Shown one piece after another: positions 23,568-32,042 of a stretch of DNA of 47,679 nt. Every line of letters begins with the position of its first letter. The stretch's first letter is position 1. The notes below the pieces were generated by a model, which was not told where the DNA came from, did no database searches, and saw nothing but the letters and a program-made list of their open reading frames with translations. Source of the stretch: Chitinophagaceae bacterium. Lineage in GTDB: Bacteria > Bacteroidota > Bacteroidia > Chitinophagales > Chitinophagaceae. Position numbers and translations under genes: made by a program. The stretch is from contig JAICZH010000011.1 of NCBI GenBank assembly GCA_025933775.1, forward strand, positions 1 through 47,679, in the 5' to 3' direction.

Positions 23568-24092
23568 ATGCGCATCATTTTTGAAACGCCCCGCCTTTTA
23601 TTACGACAATTCACTGAAGAAGATGCACCGATTATTTATAAATTAAACAGGGATCCTGATGTAATAAAATATATACACGAGCCTTTGCTTGAAAATGAAA
23701 CGCAGGCGAAAAAAATTCTTACTGATATTATTTTACCGCAATACAAATTGAATTTGGGAAGATGGGCTGTACATACCAAAAGCGATTATGAATTTATTGG
23801 CTGGTGTGGATTAAAATATATTTCTGAAACCGGCATTACCGATCTGGGCTATCGCTTGCTAAAAACCGAATGGGGAAAGGGTTACGCAACTGAAGCCGCA
23901 CAATACACCCTCATTTATGGATTGCGAGATTTAAAAATTAAATGCATCACTGCTATGGTTCATGTTCAAAATTTTGCGTCAATAAAAGTGCTGGAAAAAA
24001 TAGGAATGAAATTTAAAAAAGAAACCATTTTTGATGCACAACCTGTAAAAGTTTACACGCTTTCTTTACCTGATGTAAATAACTTTTGTTAA
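23568..24092 (+). CDS. GNAT family N-acetyltransferase, RimJ/RimL type
   Basis: A 174-residue acetyltransferase of the RimJ/RimL-like branch. It starts MRIIFETPRLLLRQFTEEDAPIIYKLNRDPDVIKYIHEP, the characteristic family opening. Middle motifs are GRWAVHTKSDYEFIGWCGLKYI and DLGYRLLKTEWGKGYATEAAQYTLIYG (about residues 98-124), in which WGKGYATEA is the acetyl-CoA pyrophosphate loop. HVQNFASIKVLEKIGMKF follows near the C-terminus. These enzymes acetylate protein N-termini or small molecules; the substrate here cannot be predicted. It lies 23 bases after gpsA on the same strand and may be the last gene of the rnc-gpsA transcript. Confidence 0.88.
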   Translation: MRIIFETPRLLLRQFTEEDAPIIYKLNRDPDVIKYIHEPLLENETQAKKILTDIILPQYKLNLGRWAVHTKSDYEFIGWCGLKYISETGITDLGYRLLKTEWGKGYATEAAQYTLIYGLRDLKIKCITAMVHVQNFASIKVLEKIGMKFKKETIFDAQPVKVYTLSLPDVNNFC

Positions 24093-24140
24093 ACAAAAGC
24101 AATTATTATGCGAAATATTTCGTAGTTAAATAAAAGTTAT

Positions 24141-24148
24141 TACATTTG
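24141..24148 (+). promoter_or_regulatory. Putative -7 element (TACATTTG) of the double-PDZ gene
   Basis: TACATTTG matches TAnnTTTG and lies 37 bases before the ATG. Upstream, at 24111-24122, is a perfect 12-base palindrome, CGAAATATTTCG, which overlaps the region where the distal promoter element would be and could be an operator. There is no good TTG box. Confidence 0.4.
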
Positions 24149-24185
24149 TTCTACTAAACATTTCGTATTTAAAAAATTTATTACC

Positions 24186-25178
24186 ATGAAAAAGAGTTTG
24201 ATTTGTGCATTTGCATTGACTGCTTGCACGTTTTTATCTTCCAATTTATTTGCTCAAAAGCCCGAAGAACAAAAGAAAAAATCTGAAGAAATTATCATCA
24301 GAAAAAATGGAGATGAAAATAAAAAGATGACTATCGTTGTTGATGGCGATAATGTTACTGTGAATGGAAAACCACTCTCCGATTATCATAATGGTGATGT
24401 AACTATTATGAAAAAAGATAACGATATTCTACTTCGCAGCCCCGGGGATTTTACATTTACGCCCGGAAATGAAAATCACGATTTTCAGCTTTTTAATGAT
24501 GATAGGAGTAATGCAAAACCCAGAACTTTCCTCGGAGTTGAAACACAAAAAACAGATGAAGGCGTAAAAATAACAGACGTTATAAAACAAAGCGCTGCAG
24601 AAAAAGCGGGATTACAAAATGGCGACATCATTACAAAATTGAATGATACAAAAATTGAATCGCCCGAAGATTTAATGGAAGCAGTAAGATTGCACAAGCC
24701 TGATGATGATGTAAAAATTTATTACTCAAGAGATGGCAAAAAGAAAAATGCAAAAGTAAAGCTTGGCGAAACGAAAGAATACAATAACAATTTCATTTTT
24801 AAAAATGATAACCCAAACGCTTACAATTTCAAAATGCCGCGCATGCCGCGTATTGAAAGATTACCTAACACGAATTATAATTTTAACTGGAATTCTAACA
24901 CACCAAAGCTGGGATTAAAAGTTCAGGACACAGAAGATGGAAAAGGAGTGAAAGTATTAAGCGTTGAAAGTGGCTCTGCTGCTGAAAAAGCAGGTTTACA
25001 AAAAGATGATATCATTACAAAAGTAAATGGCGAAGACGTGAATGATGTGAACGATGTAAGAGAACAGTTGAATGAATTAAACGACAATGATAATTTTAAA
25101 GTGGAAGCAAAACGCAATAACTCAACAATGAATTTGGATGTAAAAATTCCTAAAAATCTTAACAGCGCTGATTTATAA
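24186..25178 (+). CDS. Secreted protein with two PDZ domains
   Basis: A 330-residue exported protein with a signal peptide (SLICAFALTACTFLSSNLFAQ, cleavage after about residue 23). The next part is charged (EEQKKKSEEIIIRKNGDENKK). PDZ domain 1 lies at about residues 115-200 (FLGVETQKTDEGVKITDVIKQSAAEKAGLQNGDIITKLN) and PDZ domain 2 at about 240-325 (LGLKVQDTEDGKGVKVLSVESGSAAEKAGLQKDDIITKVN). No protease domain is present, so unlike DegP/HtrA it can only bind C-terminal peptides or act as an adaptor or scaffold in the periplasm. A strong terminator follows. The partner is unknown. Confidence 0.85.
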   Translation: MKKSLICAFALTACTFLSSNLFAQKPEEQKKKSEEIIIRKNGDENKKMTIVVDGDNVTVNGKPLSDYHNGDVTIMKKDNDILLRSPGDFTFTPGNENHDFQLFNDDRSNAKPRTFLGVETQKTDEGVKITDVIKQSAAEKAGLQNGDIITKLNDTKIESPEDLMEAVRLHKPDDDVKIYYSRDGKKKNAKVKLGETKEYNNNFIFKNDNPNAYNFKMPRMPRIERLPNTNYNFNWNSNTPKLGLKVQDTEDGKGVKVLSVESGSAAEKAGLQKDDIITKVNGEDVNDVNDVREQLNELNDNDNFKVEAKRNNSTMNLDVKIPKNLNSADL

Positions 25179-25230
25179 ATCATTTTATAATCTAATAACC
25201 TAAGAAAATTCTCACGGGTTTGGTTTTGAT

Positions 25231-25258
25231 AAAAGCTGCCTTAGGGCAGCTTTTTGTT
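25231..25258 (+). terminator. Rho-independent terminator after the double-PDZ gene
   Basis: Perfect 10-base arms AAAAGCTGCC (25231-25240) and GGCAGCTTTT (25245-25254) with a TTAG loop, followed by TGTTTTG. It lies about 50 bases after the stop codon. Confidence 0.9.
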
Positions 25259-25313
25259 TTGTTTAAGTTTTCTTCTGCAAAATTGGAAATGTCTTTTCAT
25301 ACCTTCGCATTTC

Positions 25314-26762
25314 ATGTCGTTACTAAAAAAATATGAACCGGTAATAGGCCTTGAAGTACACACACAGTTGCTTACAAAAAGTAAATTGTTTTGCGGCGAT
25401 AGCGCTATATTTGGCGCTGCACCTAATACACAGGTGAGCCCTGTTTCTTTGGCGCATCCCGGCACTTTGCCTGTGATGAATAAAAAAGCAATTGATTATG
25501 CAATAAAGATTGGCGTTGCTTTTAATTGCGATATTATCCGCCATAATTATTTTGCAAGAAAAAATTATTTCTATCCTGATCTTCCGAAAGGTTACCAGGT
25601 TTCGCAGCACACCACTCCCATTTGCAAAAATGGTTTTGTAACTATTATGATTAATGGCGTCCAAAAAAATATTTTATTAAACAGAATCCATCTTGAAGAA
25701 GATGCAGGAAAAAGTATTCATGATGCTGATGAAAATTTTACTTGCATTGATTTGAATCGTGCAGGAGTTCCCTTGCTTGAAATCGTTTCTGAGCCTGATA
25801 TGCACAGTGCAGAAGAAGCGTACACTTATGTAACTGAAATAAGAAAAATTGTGCGTTATCTGGAAATATGCGATGGTAATATGGAAGAAGGAAGTATGCG
25901 ATGCGATGCCAATATTTCTGTAAGATTAAGAGGAGAAAAAAAATTGGGAACAAAAGTGGAAGTAAAAAATCTTAACTCAATACGGAATGTAAAACGAGCC
26001 ATTGATTTTGAAATAAACCGGCTTATTCATTTATTGGAAAATAATGAAGAAGTAATGCAGCAAACAAGAAGCTTTGATGCGGTAAGCGGCACTACATTTT
26101 CACTAAGGGATAAAGAAGAAGCCAATGATTACCGGTATTTTTCTGAGCCAGACCTTACGCCTTTTTTTATTACTGATGAAAAAATTGAATCTATAAAAAA
26201 ATCATTGCCCGTGTTGCCGGCTGTGCTGGAAAAGAAATTTATTTTCGAGTATGCGTTACCGTTAGCTGATGCAAAAATTCTTTGCGATGACAGGGAAACA
26301 GCAACATTTTTTGAAAATATAATTTGCCATACAAGAAATTATAAAGCAGCCGCCAACTGGGTTTTGGGCCCTGTGAAATCTTATTTAAATGATACCAATA
26401 CCTCACTTGATTCGCTTCCGGTTCATCCCGAAACATTTGCAAAACTTATAGAGATTATTGAGGCAGGAAAAGTGAGCTTTAGTGTGGCAGCATCGCGAAT
26501 ATTTCCTGTTTTAATAAACTTTCCGGAAAAAGAACCTATTGAAATTACCAAAGAATTAAATCTTTTGCAGGAAAAAAATGATGATTCCTTACGATCGTGG
26601 ATAGACGAAGTTTTATCGAAAATGCCTGATAAAGTTTTGGAATACAAAAAAGGTAAAAAAAATTTAATAGGTTTATTTTCTGGCGAAGTAAAAAAAATAA
26701 GCAAAGGCAAAGCCGATATGAAAGCGGTAAATCAATTACTCAATCAAAAACTCAATCAATAA
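25314..26762 (+). CDS. gatB: Aspartyl/glutamyl-tRNA(Asn/Gln) amidotransferase subunit B
   Basis: A 482-residue subunit of the GatCAB complex, which converts Glu-tRNA(Gln) and Asp-tRNA(Asn) to the amidated forms; GatB binds the tRNA and activates the carboxyl group. I use the ATG at 25314 (MSLLKKYEPVIGLEVHTQL), the family start, and not the in-frame ATG at 25254, which lies at the terminator. Family motifs include PGTLPVMNKKAIDYA, YFYPDLPKGYQVSQ, LEEDAGKSIHD, NRAGVPLLEIVSEPD and DYRYFSEPDL. The C-terminal tail is the YqeY-like domain. gatA and gatC are not in the window. The next gene starts six bases downstream. Confidence 0.97.
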   Translation: MSLLKKYEPVIGLEVHTQLLTKSKLFCGDSAIFGAAPNTQVSPVSLAHPGTLPVMNKKAIDYAIKIGVAFNCDIIRHNYFARKNYFYPDLPKGYQVSQHTTPICKNGFVTIMINGVQKNILLNRIHLEEDAGKSIHDADENFTCIDLNRAGVPLLEIVSEPDMHSAEEAYTYVTEIRKIVRYLEICDGNMEEGSMRCDANISVRLRGEKKLGTKVEVKNLNSIRNVKRAIDFEINRLIHLLENNEEVMQQTRSFDAVSGTTFSLRDKEEANDYRYFSEPDLTPFFITDEKIESIKKSLPVLPAVLEKKFIFEYALPLADAKILCDDRETATFFENIICHTRNYKAAANWVLGPVKSYLNDTNTSLDSLPVHPETFAKLIEIIEAGKVSFSVAASRIFPVLINFPEKEPIEITKELNLLQEKNDDSLRSWIDEVLSKMPDKVLEYKKGKKNLIGLFSGEVKKISKGKADMKAVNQLLNQKLNQ

Positions 26763-26768
26763 ATAACA

Positions 26769-27902
26769 ATGAAAAAAAATTTAATTTTTATAAGCGTATT
26801 TCTTTTATTATCGTGCAACAGCGCTCAAAAAAAAGGAATGTTTACGGTGAGTGGCGAACTGAAAGGTGCGCCGGATCAGAAAATTTTTTTAGAACAAATT
26901 TATTTTAATCAAAAACCACCGCAGGTGCTTGATACCTCCAATGTAAGCAAAGGTAATTTTAAAGTAAGTGCCGTTGCTCCTGAGCAAGGCCTTTACAGGC
27001 TTAGGTTTGAGAAGAATGCCGGATACATTTTTATTAACGACCAGCCCGAAATTCAATTCGGCGCTGATGTAAAAGATTCAACGCTTCAATCTACGCGGTT
27101 TAATTCTCCGGCCAATGTATCGCTTACAAAATTTATTATTCTTTTAGATTCTATTCATACTATTCTTATCGGGCAAAATAATAATATAAATGACATTCAA
27201 AAACAAAATAATGATAGCCTTACTTTGATTGCAAAAAATCAATTTAATACAACAGACAACTGGTACAAAAATTTTTTATATCAATACATAGACACCACTA
27301 AAAGCCCCGTGATTGCTTTGTTTGCATTAAGTTATTCAGAAGAAATTGGAATTGATAGTGTAAAAAAATTGATTGATGGTTTGCAAAAAAAATTCCCTGA
27401 TCAAACAGCTATTGCAGATGTTGCCAAACAGTTTCAGGAATATACGGCGGCTCAAAATAAGCAAGCATCACAATCTGCGGAAATTACACCTGGGCAAGTG
27501 GCTCCCGATTTTACATTGCCCGATGTGAACGGCAAACCTTTTTCATTAAGTTCATTACGTGGTAAATATGTGTTGGTTGATTTTTGGGCAAGCTGGTGTG
27601 GCCCTTGCCGGGAAGAAAATCCAAATGTGGTAGCTACATACAATCAATTTAAAAATAAAAATTTTACAGTGCTCGGCGTATCGCTTGATAAGGATAAAGA
27701 AGCCTGGCTCAAAGCGATTAAAGATGACGGGTTGGTTTGGAAACAAATAAGCGATTTAAAATATTGGAACAGCGAAGCAGCTGCATTATACGGCGTAGAA
27801 GCCATTCCATACAACGTACTGATTGATCCGAAAGGAAAAGTTATTGCAACATCATTACGCGGCAGCGACCTGACTAATAAACTCAATGAAGTTCTAAAAT
27901 AA
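26769..27902 (+). CDS. Thioredoxin-fold lipoprotein (TlpA/ResA type with N-terminal DUF4369-like domain)
   Basis: A 377-residue lipoprotein. The signal sequence ends with the lipobox LLLSC (Cys16). Residues about 24-120 form a beta-rich domain of the DUF4369 type (FTVSGELKGAPDQKIFLEQIYF), common in Bacteroidota. A helical linker follows, then a thioredoxin domain from about 240 (PGQVAPDFTLPDVNGKPFSLSSLRGKYVLVDFWASWCGPC) with the redox pair Cys277 and Cys280. It probably reduces or rearranges disulfides in the periplasm. It is six bases after gatB and surely co-transcribed, although the pairing has no obvious functional logic. Confidence 0.93.
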   Translation: MKKNLIFISVFLLLSCNSAQKKGMFTVSGELKGAPDQKIFLEQIYFNQKPPQVLDTSNVSKGNFKVSAVAPEQGLYRLRFEKNAGYIFINDQPEIQFGADVKDSTLQSTRFNSPANVSLTKFIILLDSIHTILIGQNNNINDIQKQNNDSLTLIAKNQFNTTDNWYKNFLYQYIDTTKSPVIALFALSYSEEIGIDSVKKLIDGLQKKFPDQTAIADVAKQFQEYTAAQNKQASQSAEITPGQVAPDFTLPDVNGKPFSLSSLRGKYVLVDFWASWCGPCREENPNVVATYNQFKNKNFTVLGVSLDKDKEAWLKAIKDDGLVWKQISDLKYWNSEAAALYGVEAIPYNVLIDPKGKVIATSLRGSDLTNKLNEVLK

Positions 27903-27917
27903 TTTGCTTAAAAAAAA

Positions 27918-28070
27918 TTAAATAATATTTAGCGCCTTGCTAAATGTGGTAACAAAAAATGGCAATGCCATCCAAAAATATTCGCGTACAAAAAGCAGCA
28001 TCAGGGTAATTCCGATTGTAGAAAGAATGAAATAAATCCAGTATTTAGTTCTTGGTTGTTTATCGCTCAT
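27918..28070 (-). CDS. Small conserved membrane protein (50 aa)
   Basis: A 50-residue protein from the ATG at 28070 (MSDKQPRTKYWIYFILSTIGITLMLLFVREYFWMALPFFVTTFSKALNII). The upstream in-frame ATG at 28100 would add ten residues lacking this pattern. It has two short hydrophobic stretches (YWIYFILSTIGITLMLLF and WMALPFFVTTF), so it is probably a small inner membrane protein. I have the impression of a conserved Bacteroidota protein of this kind but cannot name it. It converges on the thioredoxin lipoprotein gene with 15 bases between, and is divergent from rplM. Confidence 0.6.
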   Translation of the reverse strand: MSDKQPRTKYWIYFILSTIGITLMLLFVREYFWMALPFFVTTFSKALNII

Positions 28071-28231
28071 CTGGTAAAATTTATGCAAATATATACGCAA
28101 TGGGGTTATAAATAAAATTCATACAAAAAAAATAATAATTCCATTGGTGTGCTCAATCAATTTTTTTCTACAACAAAATTTTAATAGATTATCAGCATGT
28201 TATAAGAGTCCTATAAAAAACTTTGTAAAAA

Positions 28232-28265
28232 TTGACCAATCGTATTTTGTTTTCCCATACCTTTG
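28232..28265 (+). promoter_or_regulatory. Putative promoter of the rplM-rpsI operon
   Basis: TACCTTTG at 28258-28265 is a full TAnnTTTG match. TTG at 28232-28234 lies 23 bases upstream, a little further than the spacing of the other promoters here. The leader to the rplM ATG at 28331 would be about 60 bases. Confidence 0.55.
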
Positions 28266-28330
28266 CACTCCTTTAAAAAAAGGCCGGGATAGCGGCAGAT
28301 AAATAAACCGTTTCATTATAAAAAAATAAA

Positions 28331-28774
28331 ATGAGTCATTTACATTTCACCACTAAACATGCGAACGAGGCTACCGTGCAGCGTAACTGGTACGTTGTTG
28401 ACGGCACTAATCAAACCGTTGGCCGCATGTGCGCTAAAATAGCATCCGTTCTTCGTGGTAAGAACAAACCGTATTATACGCCCCATGTAGATTGTGGCGA
28501 CTTTGTTATCGTTACCAATTGTGATAAAGTAAAGTTTACCGGCAATAAACTTGAAAATAAAATGTACATTAATTTCAGTGGATACCCTGGCGGAAAAAAA
28601 GAAGAAAGCGCTGCTGATCTTATCAAACGCAGACCAGATGCAGTAATTGAAAGAGCGGTAAAAGGAATGTTGCCAAAGAATCGCCTTGGCCGTAAGATGT
28701 ACAAAAAATTGTTTGTGTATGCGGGCTCCGAACATCCGCATACAGCACAAAATCCAAAAGAATTAAAATTTTAA
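28331..28774 (+). CDS. rplM: Large ribosomal subunit protein uL13
   Basis: A 147-residue 50S subunit protein, normal in length. It starts MSHLHFTTKHANEATVQRNWYVVDGTNQTVGRMCAKIASVLRGK, with the uL13 core GKNKPYYTPHVDCGDFVIVTNCDKVKFTGNK and the C-terminal AVKGMLPKNRLGRKMYKKLFVYAGSEHPH. It binds 23S rRNA early in assembly. It is followed 67 bases later by rpsI, the conserved rplM-rpsI pair. Confidence 0.98.
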   Translation: MSHLHFTTKHANEATVQRNWYVVDGTNQTVGRMCAKIASVLRGKNKPYYTPHVDCGDFVIVTNCDKVKFTGNKLENKMYINFSGYPGGKKEESAADLIKRRPDAVIERAVKGMLPKNRLGRKMYKKLFVYAGSEHPHTAQNPKELKF

Positions 28775-28841
28775 AAGCAGGCTTGAAAGTTTTGATTTCA
28801 TTTTTTAAATTTTCACATCCTCACATTTTCAAATTAGTATA

Positions 28842-29231
28842 ATGGAAAAACAAAAAAATGCAGTAGGCCGCCGGAAAGAAGCCGTAACAAGGGTTTTCCT
28901 TAATAAAGGAGATGGCAACATTAGTATCAATGGAAAAGATTATAAAACTTATTTTCCTTTAGTTTATTTACAAAACCAGGTAGAAGCTCCTTTTAAAAGT
29001 ATTGAAGCTGCAGATAAATTTGATGTAGTAGTGAATGCATCAGGTGGTGGTGTAAAAGGACAGGCAGAAGCAGTAAAGCTGGGCATAGCACGTGCATTAT
29101 TACAGGTAAATCCTGAGTACAGGCCGGCATTAAAAGATGCAGGTTTGCTTACTCGCGATCCACGTTCGGTAGAACGTAAAAAGCCTGGTAAAAAGAAAGC
29201 AAGAAAGAGCTTCCAGTTTAGTAAGAGATAG
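28842..29231 (+). CDS. rpsI: Small ribosomal subunit protein uS9
   Basis: A 129-residue 30S subunit protein. NAVGRRKEAVTRVFLNKGDG is the family start. The middle GGGVKGQAEAVKLGIARALLQVNPEYRPALK and the basic tail RDPRSVERKKPGKKKARKSFQFSKR are typical; the final KR reaches the decoding centre near P-site tRNA. It is the second gene of the rplM operon. Just after the stop codon begins a palindromic repeat region that separates it from rpsB. Confidence 0.98.
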   Translation: MEKQKNAVGRRKEAVTRVFLNKGDGNISINGKDYKTYFPLVYLQNQVEAPFKSIEAADKFDVVVNASGGGVKGQAEAVKLGIARALLQVNPEYRPALKDAGLLTRDPRSVERKKPGKKKARKSFQFSKR

Positions 29232-29349
29232 AAGCCTCTATCTCCCCGAAGGGGGAGAATTCGGAAAATATATTTGTATGATAAAAATAATTTTAATTTA
29301 AAAAATCTTTCGAAAGTCCCCCGATTTCTTCGGGAGATTTAGGGAGGCC
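29232..29349. repeat. Pair of inverted CCCC-GAAG-GGGG type repeats between rpsI and rpsB
   Basis: AAGCCTCTATCTCCCCGAAG followed by GGGGGAGA starts the gap (29231-29256). AGTCCCCCGATTTCTTCGGG and AGATTTAGGGAGGCCTT end it (29315-29350). The reverse complement of the second reads AAGGCCTCCCTAAATCTCCC-GAAG, so the two are inverted copies of one family, about 60 bases apart. They could form a large hairpin on the message. They resemble the palindrome at 42741-42761. Confidence 0.75.
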
Positions 29350-29358
29350 TTATTATTT

Positions 29359-30267
29359 ATGGAAAATAATACTTCTTTACAACAGCAGCTTTTAGAAGCG
29401 GGCGTTCATTTCGGGCATTTAAAAAAGAAATGGAATCCTAAAATGTTGCCTTACATTTTTGCTGAGAAAAAAGGTATTCACATTATTGATCTCAACAAAA
29501 CGGTTGAAGGAATGCAGGAAGCAGCAGCTGCATTAAAATCAATTGCAAAAAGCGGGAAAAAAATAATGTTCGTCGCTACAAAAAAACAGGCGAAAGAAAT
29601 TGTAACGGAAGCTGCAAAAAGAGTGAACATGCCCTTCGTTACAGAGCGCTGGCTCGGTGGCATGCTTACTAATTTTAATACCGTTCGTAAAAGTGTAAAG
29701 AAAATGCAAAGCATTGAAAAAATGTTGAATGATGGCACTCTCGACAGCATTACAAAAAAAGAACGCCTCACCCTTACCCGCGATAAAGAAAAAATGGAAA
29801 AAGTGTTGGGAGGTATTGCTCAAATAAGCCGTATCCCTGCAGCATTATTTTTGGTTGACATAGGCCATGAGCACATTGCACTTTCCGAAGCAAAAAGATT
29901 GAACATAACAACTTTTGGAATGGTAGATACCAACTGCGATCCTAACAAAGTAGAGTTCTCAATTCCGGCGAATGATGATGCTACCAAATCAATTGCAATT
30001 GTAACTAATTATATAGTTGCAGCTATTGCAGAAGGGCTTTCAGAAAGGCAAGCTGAGAAGGCAGAGGAAGCAGAAGAAAGCACAGAAGAGCGTAACGCTG
30101 ATGCCATAAAATTTGATGTAAACACTGATGATGAAAGAGAACGCCGTAGAGGTGGTGGCGCACCCGCAGGCGGCAAAGGACGTGGTGCAGCAGGACCTCA
30201 AAAACGCAGAATAGTAAGCAGTGGCCCGGGAAGCAGCAGAGCAGGCGGCCAAGGTGGCCGCAGATAG
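29359..30267 (+). CDS. rpsB: Small ribosomal subunit protein uS2 with Gly/Arg-rich C-terminal extension
   Basis: A 302-residue 30S protein, longer than the roughly 240 residues of the Escherichia coli protein. The core is complete: LLEAGVHFGHLKKKWNPKMLPYIFAEKKGIHIIDLNKT, TERWLGGMLTNFNTVRKS, and PAALFLVDIGHEHIALSEAKRLNITTFGMVDTNCDPN, up to about residue 230. Then comes an acidic stretch (EKAEEAEESTEERNAD) and a tail of Gly, Arg, Ala and Ser (RRRGGGAPAGGKGRGAAGP to AGGQGGRR, about 262-302), probably disordered and RNA-binding. Such tails occur in this phylum. It is followed 72 bases later by tsf. Confidence 0.97.
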   Translation: MENNTSLQQQLLEAGVHFGHLKKKWNPKMLPYIFAEKKGIHIIDLNKTVEGMQEAAAALKSIAKSGKKIMFVATKKQAKEIVTEAAKRVNMPFVTERWLGGMLTNFNTVRKSVKKMQSIEKMLNDGTLDSITKKERLTLTRDKEKMEKVLGGIAQISRIPAALFLVDIGHEHIALSEAKRLNITTFGMVDTNCDPNKVEFSIPANDDATKSIAIVTNYIVAAIAEGLSERQAEKAEEAEESTEERNADAIKFDVNTDDERERRRGGGAPAGGKGRGAAGPQKRRIVSSGPGSSRAGGQGGRR

Positions 30268-30339
30268 CGTACGCCCAAAAGGTTTAGAAAAAACATAAAA
30301 ATTATTCATTTAAAAAATTAGTCCCCTAGGGATTTAGGT

Positions 30340-31164
30340 ATGACAACAACAATAACAGCAGCAGATATAAATAAATTGCGTCAACAAACAGGCGCAGGAA
30401 TGATGGATTGCAGAAAAGCTTTAACCGAATCGGATGGCGACTTTGAAGCTGCCATTGATTACTTAAGAAAAAAAGGACAAAAAGTTGCCGCATTGCGTGG
30501 CGACCGGGAGGCAAAAGAAGGAGTTGTTATTGCACAAACTTCAGCAGATAATAAAACTGGATACATCATAAATGTAAGTTGCGAAACTGATTTTGTAAGT
30601 AAAAATGCTGAGTACATTTCTTTTGCCCAATTAATAATGAACGCGGCAATTGCCAATAATGTAAAAAGCGCCGAAGAATTGAATAAAGTAAAAATTGGCA
30701 ATGAAACTATTGCCGATAAAGTAAATGAGCAGGTAGCAAAAATTGGAGAAAAGATAAGTGTTTCCCGGTTTGAAAAAATTGATGCGCCTTATGTTTCAGC
30801 TTACATACATGGTTCTTATCGCATGGGCGTTTTAGTGGGTTTGAATAAAAAAGCTGAAGAAGCAGGTAAAGATATTGCGATGCAGATTGCAGCCATGAAC
30901 CCAATTGCAATTGATGAAAGTTCCGTGCCCGCAGAAACACTTGCCCGCGAAAAAGAAATTGCCATTGAGCAAGTAAAAGCAGAAGGCAAACCCGAAGCGA
31001 TGGCAGAAAAAATTGCCATCGGAAAGATCAATAAATTTTTTAAAGAAAGTACTTTACTGGCACAGGCTTTTGTAAAAGACGGCAACAAATCAGTTGCGGA
31101 CTATCTCAAAAGCATAGACCCTGTTTTGAAAGTAATAGAATTTAAAAGAGTAGCTTTAGGTTAA
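30340..31164 (+). CDS. tsf: Elongation factor Ts
   Basis: A 274-residue nucleotide exchange factor for EF-Tu. The N-terminal UBA-like domain ITAADINKLRQQTGAGMMDCRKALTESDGDFEAAIDYLRKKG is typical, as is the core segment NVSCETDFVSKNAEYISFAQ (about residues 76-96). Two related core subdomains follow, ending FVKDGNKSVADYLKSIDPVLKVIEFKRVALG. Length is normal. It forms the rpsB-tsf pair and ends in a strong terminator. Confidence 0.97.
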   Translation: MTTTITAADINKLRQQTGAGMMDCRKALTESDGDFEAAIDYLRKKGQKVAALRGDREAKEGVVIAQTSADNKTGYIINVSCETDFVSKNAEYISFAQLIMNAAIANNVKSAEELNKVKIGNETIADKVNEQVAKIGEKISVSRFEKIDAPYVSAYIHGSYRMGVLVGLNKKAEEAGKDIAMQIAAMNPIAIDESSVPAETLAREKEIAIEQVKAEGKPEAMAEKIAIGKINKFFKESTLLAQAFVKDGNKSVADYLKSIDPVLKVIEFKRVALG

Positions 31165-31174
31165 ATAATATTTT

Positions 31175-31207
31175 AAAAAAGTCGCAAAAAAAATTGCGAC
31201 TTTTTTT
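31175..31207 (+). terminator. Rho-independent terminator after tsf
   Basis: Thirteen-base arms AAAAAAGTCGCAA (31175-31187) and TTGCGACTTTTTT (31194-31206), a loop of six A, and a T-run in the right arm. It lies ten bases after the tsf stop codon. Confidence 0.9.
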
Positions 31208-31297
31208 ATGGATCAATTCTTTAAATAATAAATCAAAATTTTTCCATTTCATAAATCCATTATCTTCGCTCACTCGAAACAAATTTTATTTCTGTAC

Positions 31298-32011
31298 ATG
31301 CTTCCAAAGTATAAAAGAATTCTTCTCAAACTTTCCGGGGAATCTTTAATGGGTGAAAATAATTTTGGTCTCGACTCAAAAGTTATTTCGCAATATGCTC
31401 AGGATATTAAATTAATAACGGAGTTAGGTGTACAAGTAGCAATAGTGATTGGCGGCGGAAATATTTATCGCGGAATGAATGAAGCCGAAACCGGCATTGA
31501 GCGTGCCCAGGGCGATTATATGGGAATGCTTGCCACAGTTATCAATGGAATGGCCTTGCAAAGCGCACTTGAACGCGCCGGCGTTTATACAAGATTGCAA
31601 AGCGCTATAAAAATGGAACAAATTGCAGAGCCTTATATTCGTCGCCGTGCCATTCGGCATTTGGAAAAAGGAAGAGTAGTAATTTTTGGCGCCGGTACGG
31701 GAAACCCTTATTTTACAACAGATACAGCGGGTTCATTAAGAGCTATTGAAATAAAAGCAGATGTTATTTTAAAAGGTACGAGAGTAGATGGCATTTATTC
31801 AGCCGATCCTGAAAAAGATACCCTGGCATCAAAATTTGAAAGTATCACATTTGCAGAATGTATTACTCAAAACTTAAGAGTAATGGATATGACGGCTTTT
31901 ACGCTTTGCATGGAAAACCAGCTTCCCATTATTGTTTTTGATATGAACACACCAGGCACTTTGCTTCGTGTGGTTAGCGGCGAAAAAGTGGGCACTTTGG
32001 TTTCTGGATAA
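31298..32011 (+). CDS. pyrH: UMP kinase
   Basis: A 237-residue hexameric kinase that converts UMP to UDP in pyrimidine nucleotide synthesis. Motifs: [15 protein letters not shown] (phosphate-binding start), [14 protein letters not shown] (about residues 47-60), [31 protein letters not shown] (about 115-146), and [20 protein letters not shown]. Length is normal. It follows tsf, the common rpsB-tsf-pyrH order, but the terminator between them suggests its own promoter; TATCTTCG at 31261-31268 is a near match to the -7 element. Confidence 0.97.
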   Translation: MLPKYKRILLKLSGESLMGENNFGLDSKVISQYAQDIKLITELGVQVAIVIGGGNIYRGMNEAETGIERAQGDYMGMLATVINGMALQSALERAGVYTRLQSAIKMEQIAEPYIRRRAIRHLEKGRVVIFGAGTGNPYFTTDTAGSLRAIEIKADVILKGTRVDGIYSADPEKDTLASKFESITFAECITQNLRVMDMTAFTLCMENQLPIIVFDMNTPGTLLRVVSGEKVGTLVSG

Positions 32012-32042
32012 TATTTACTTAATTTACATTTCTTTTTTAAAG

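Noticed and set aside
24073-24094. CTTTTGTT-A-AACAAAAG at the end of the RimJ/RimL-type gene, considered as a terminator.
   Set aside because: It overlaps the stop codon, its loop is too small at full length, and no T-run follows.
28101-28257. The gap upstream of rplM, considered for a ribosomal protein leader or tRNA gene.
   Set aside because: No cloverleaf or conserved leader structure is visible; only the promoter motif is supported.
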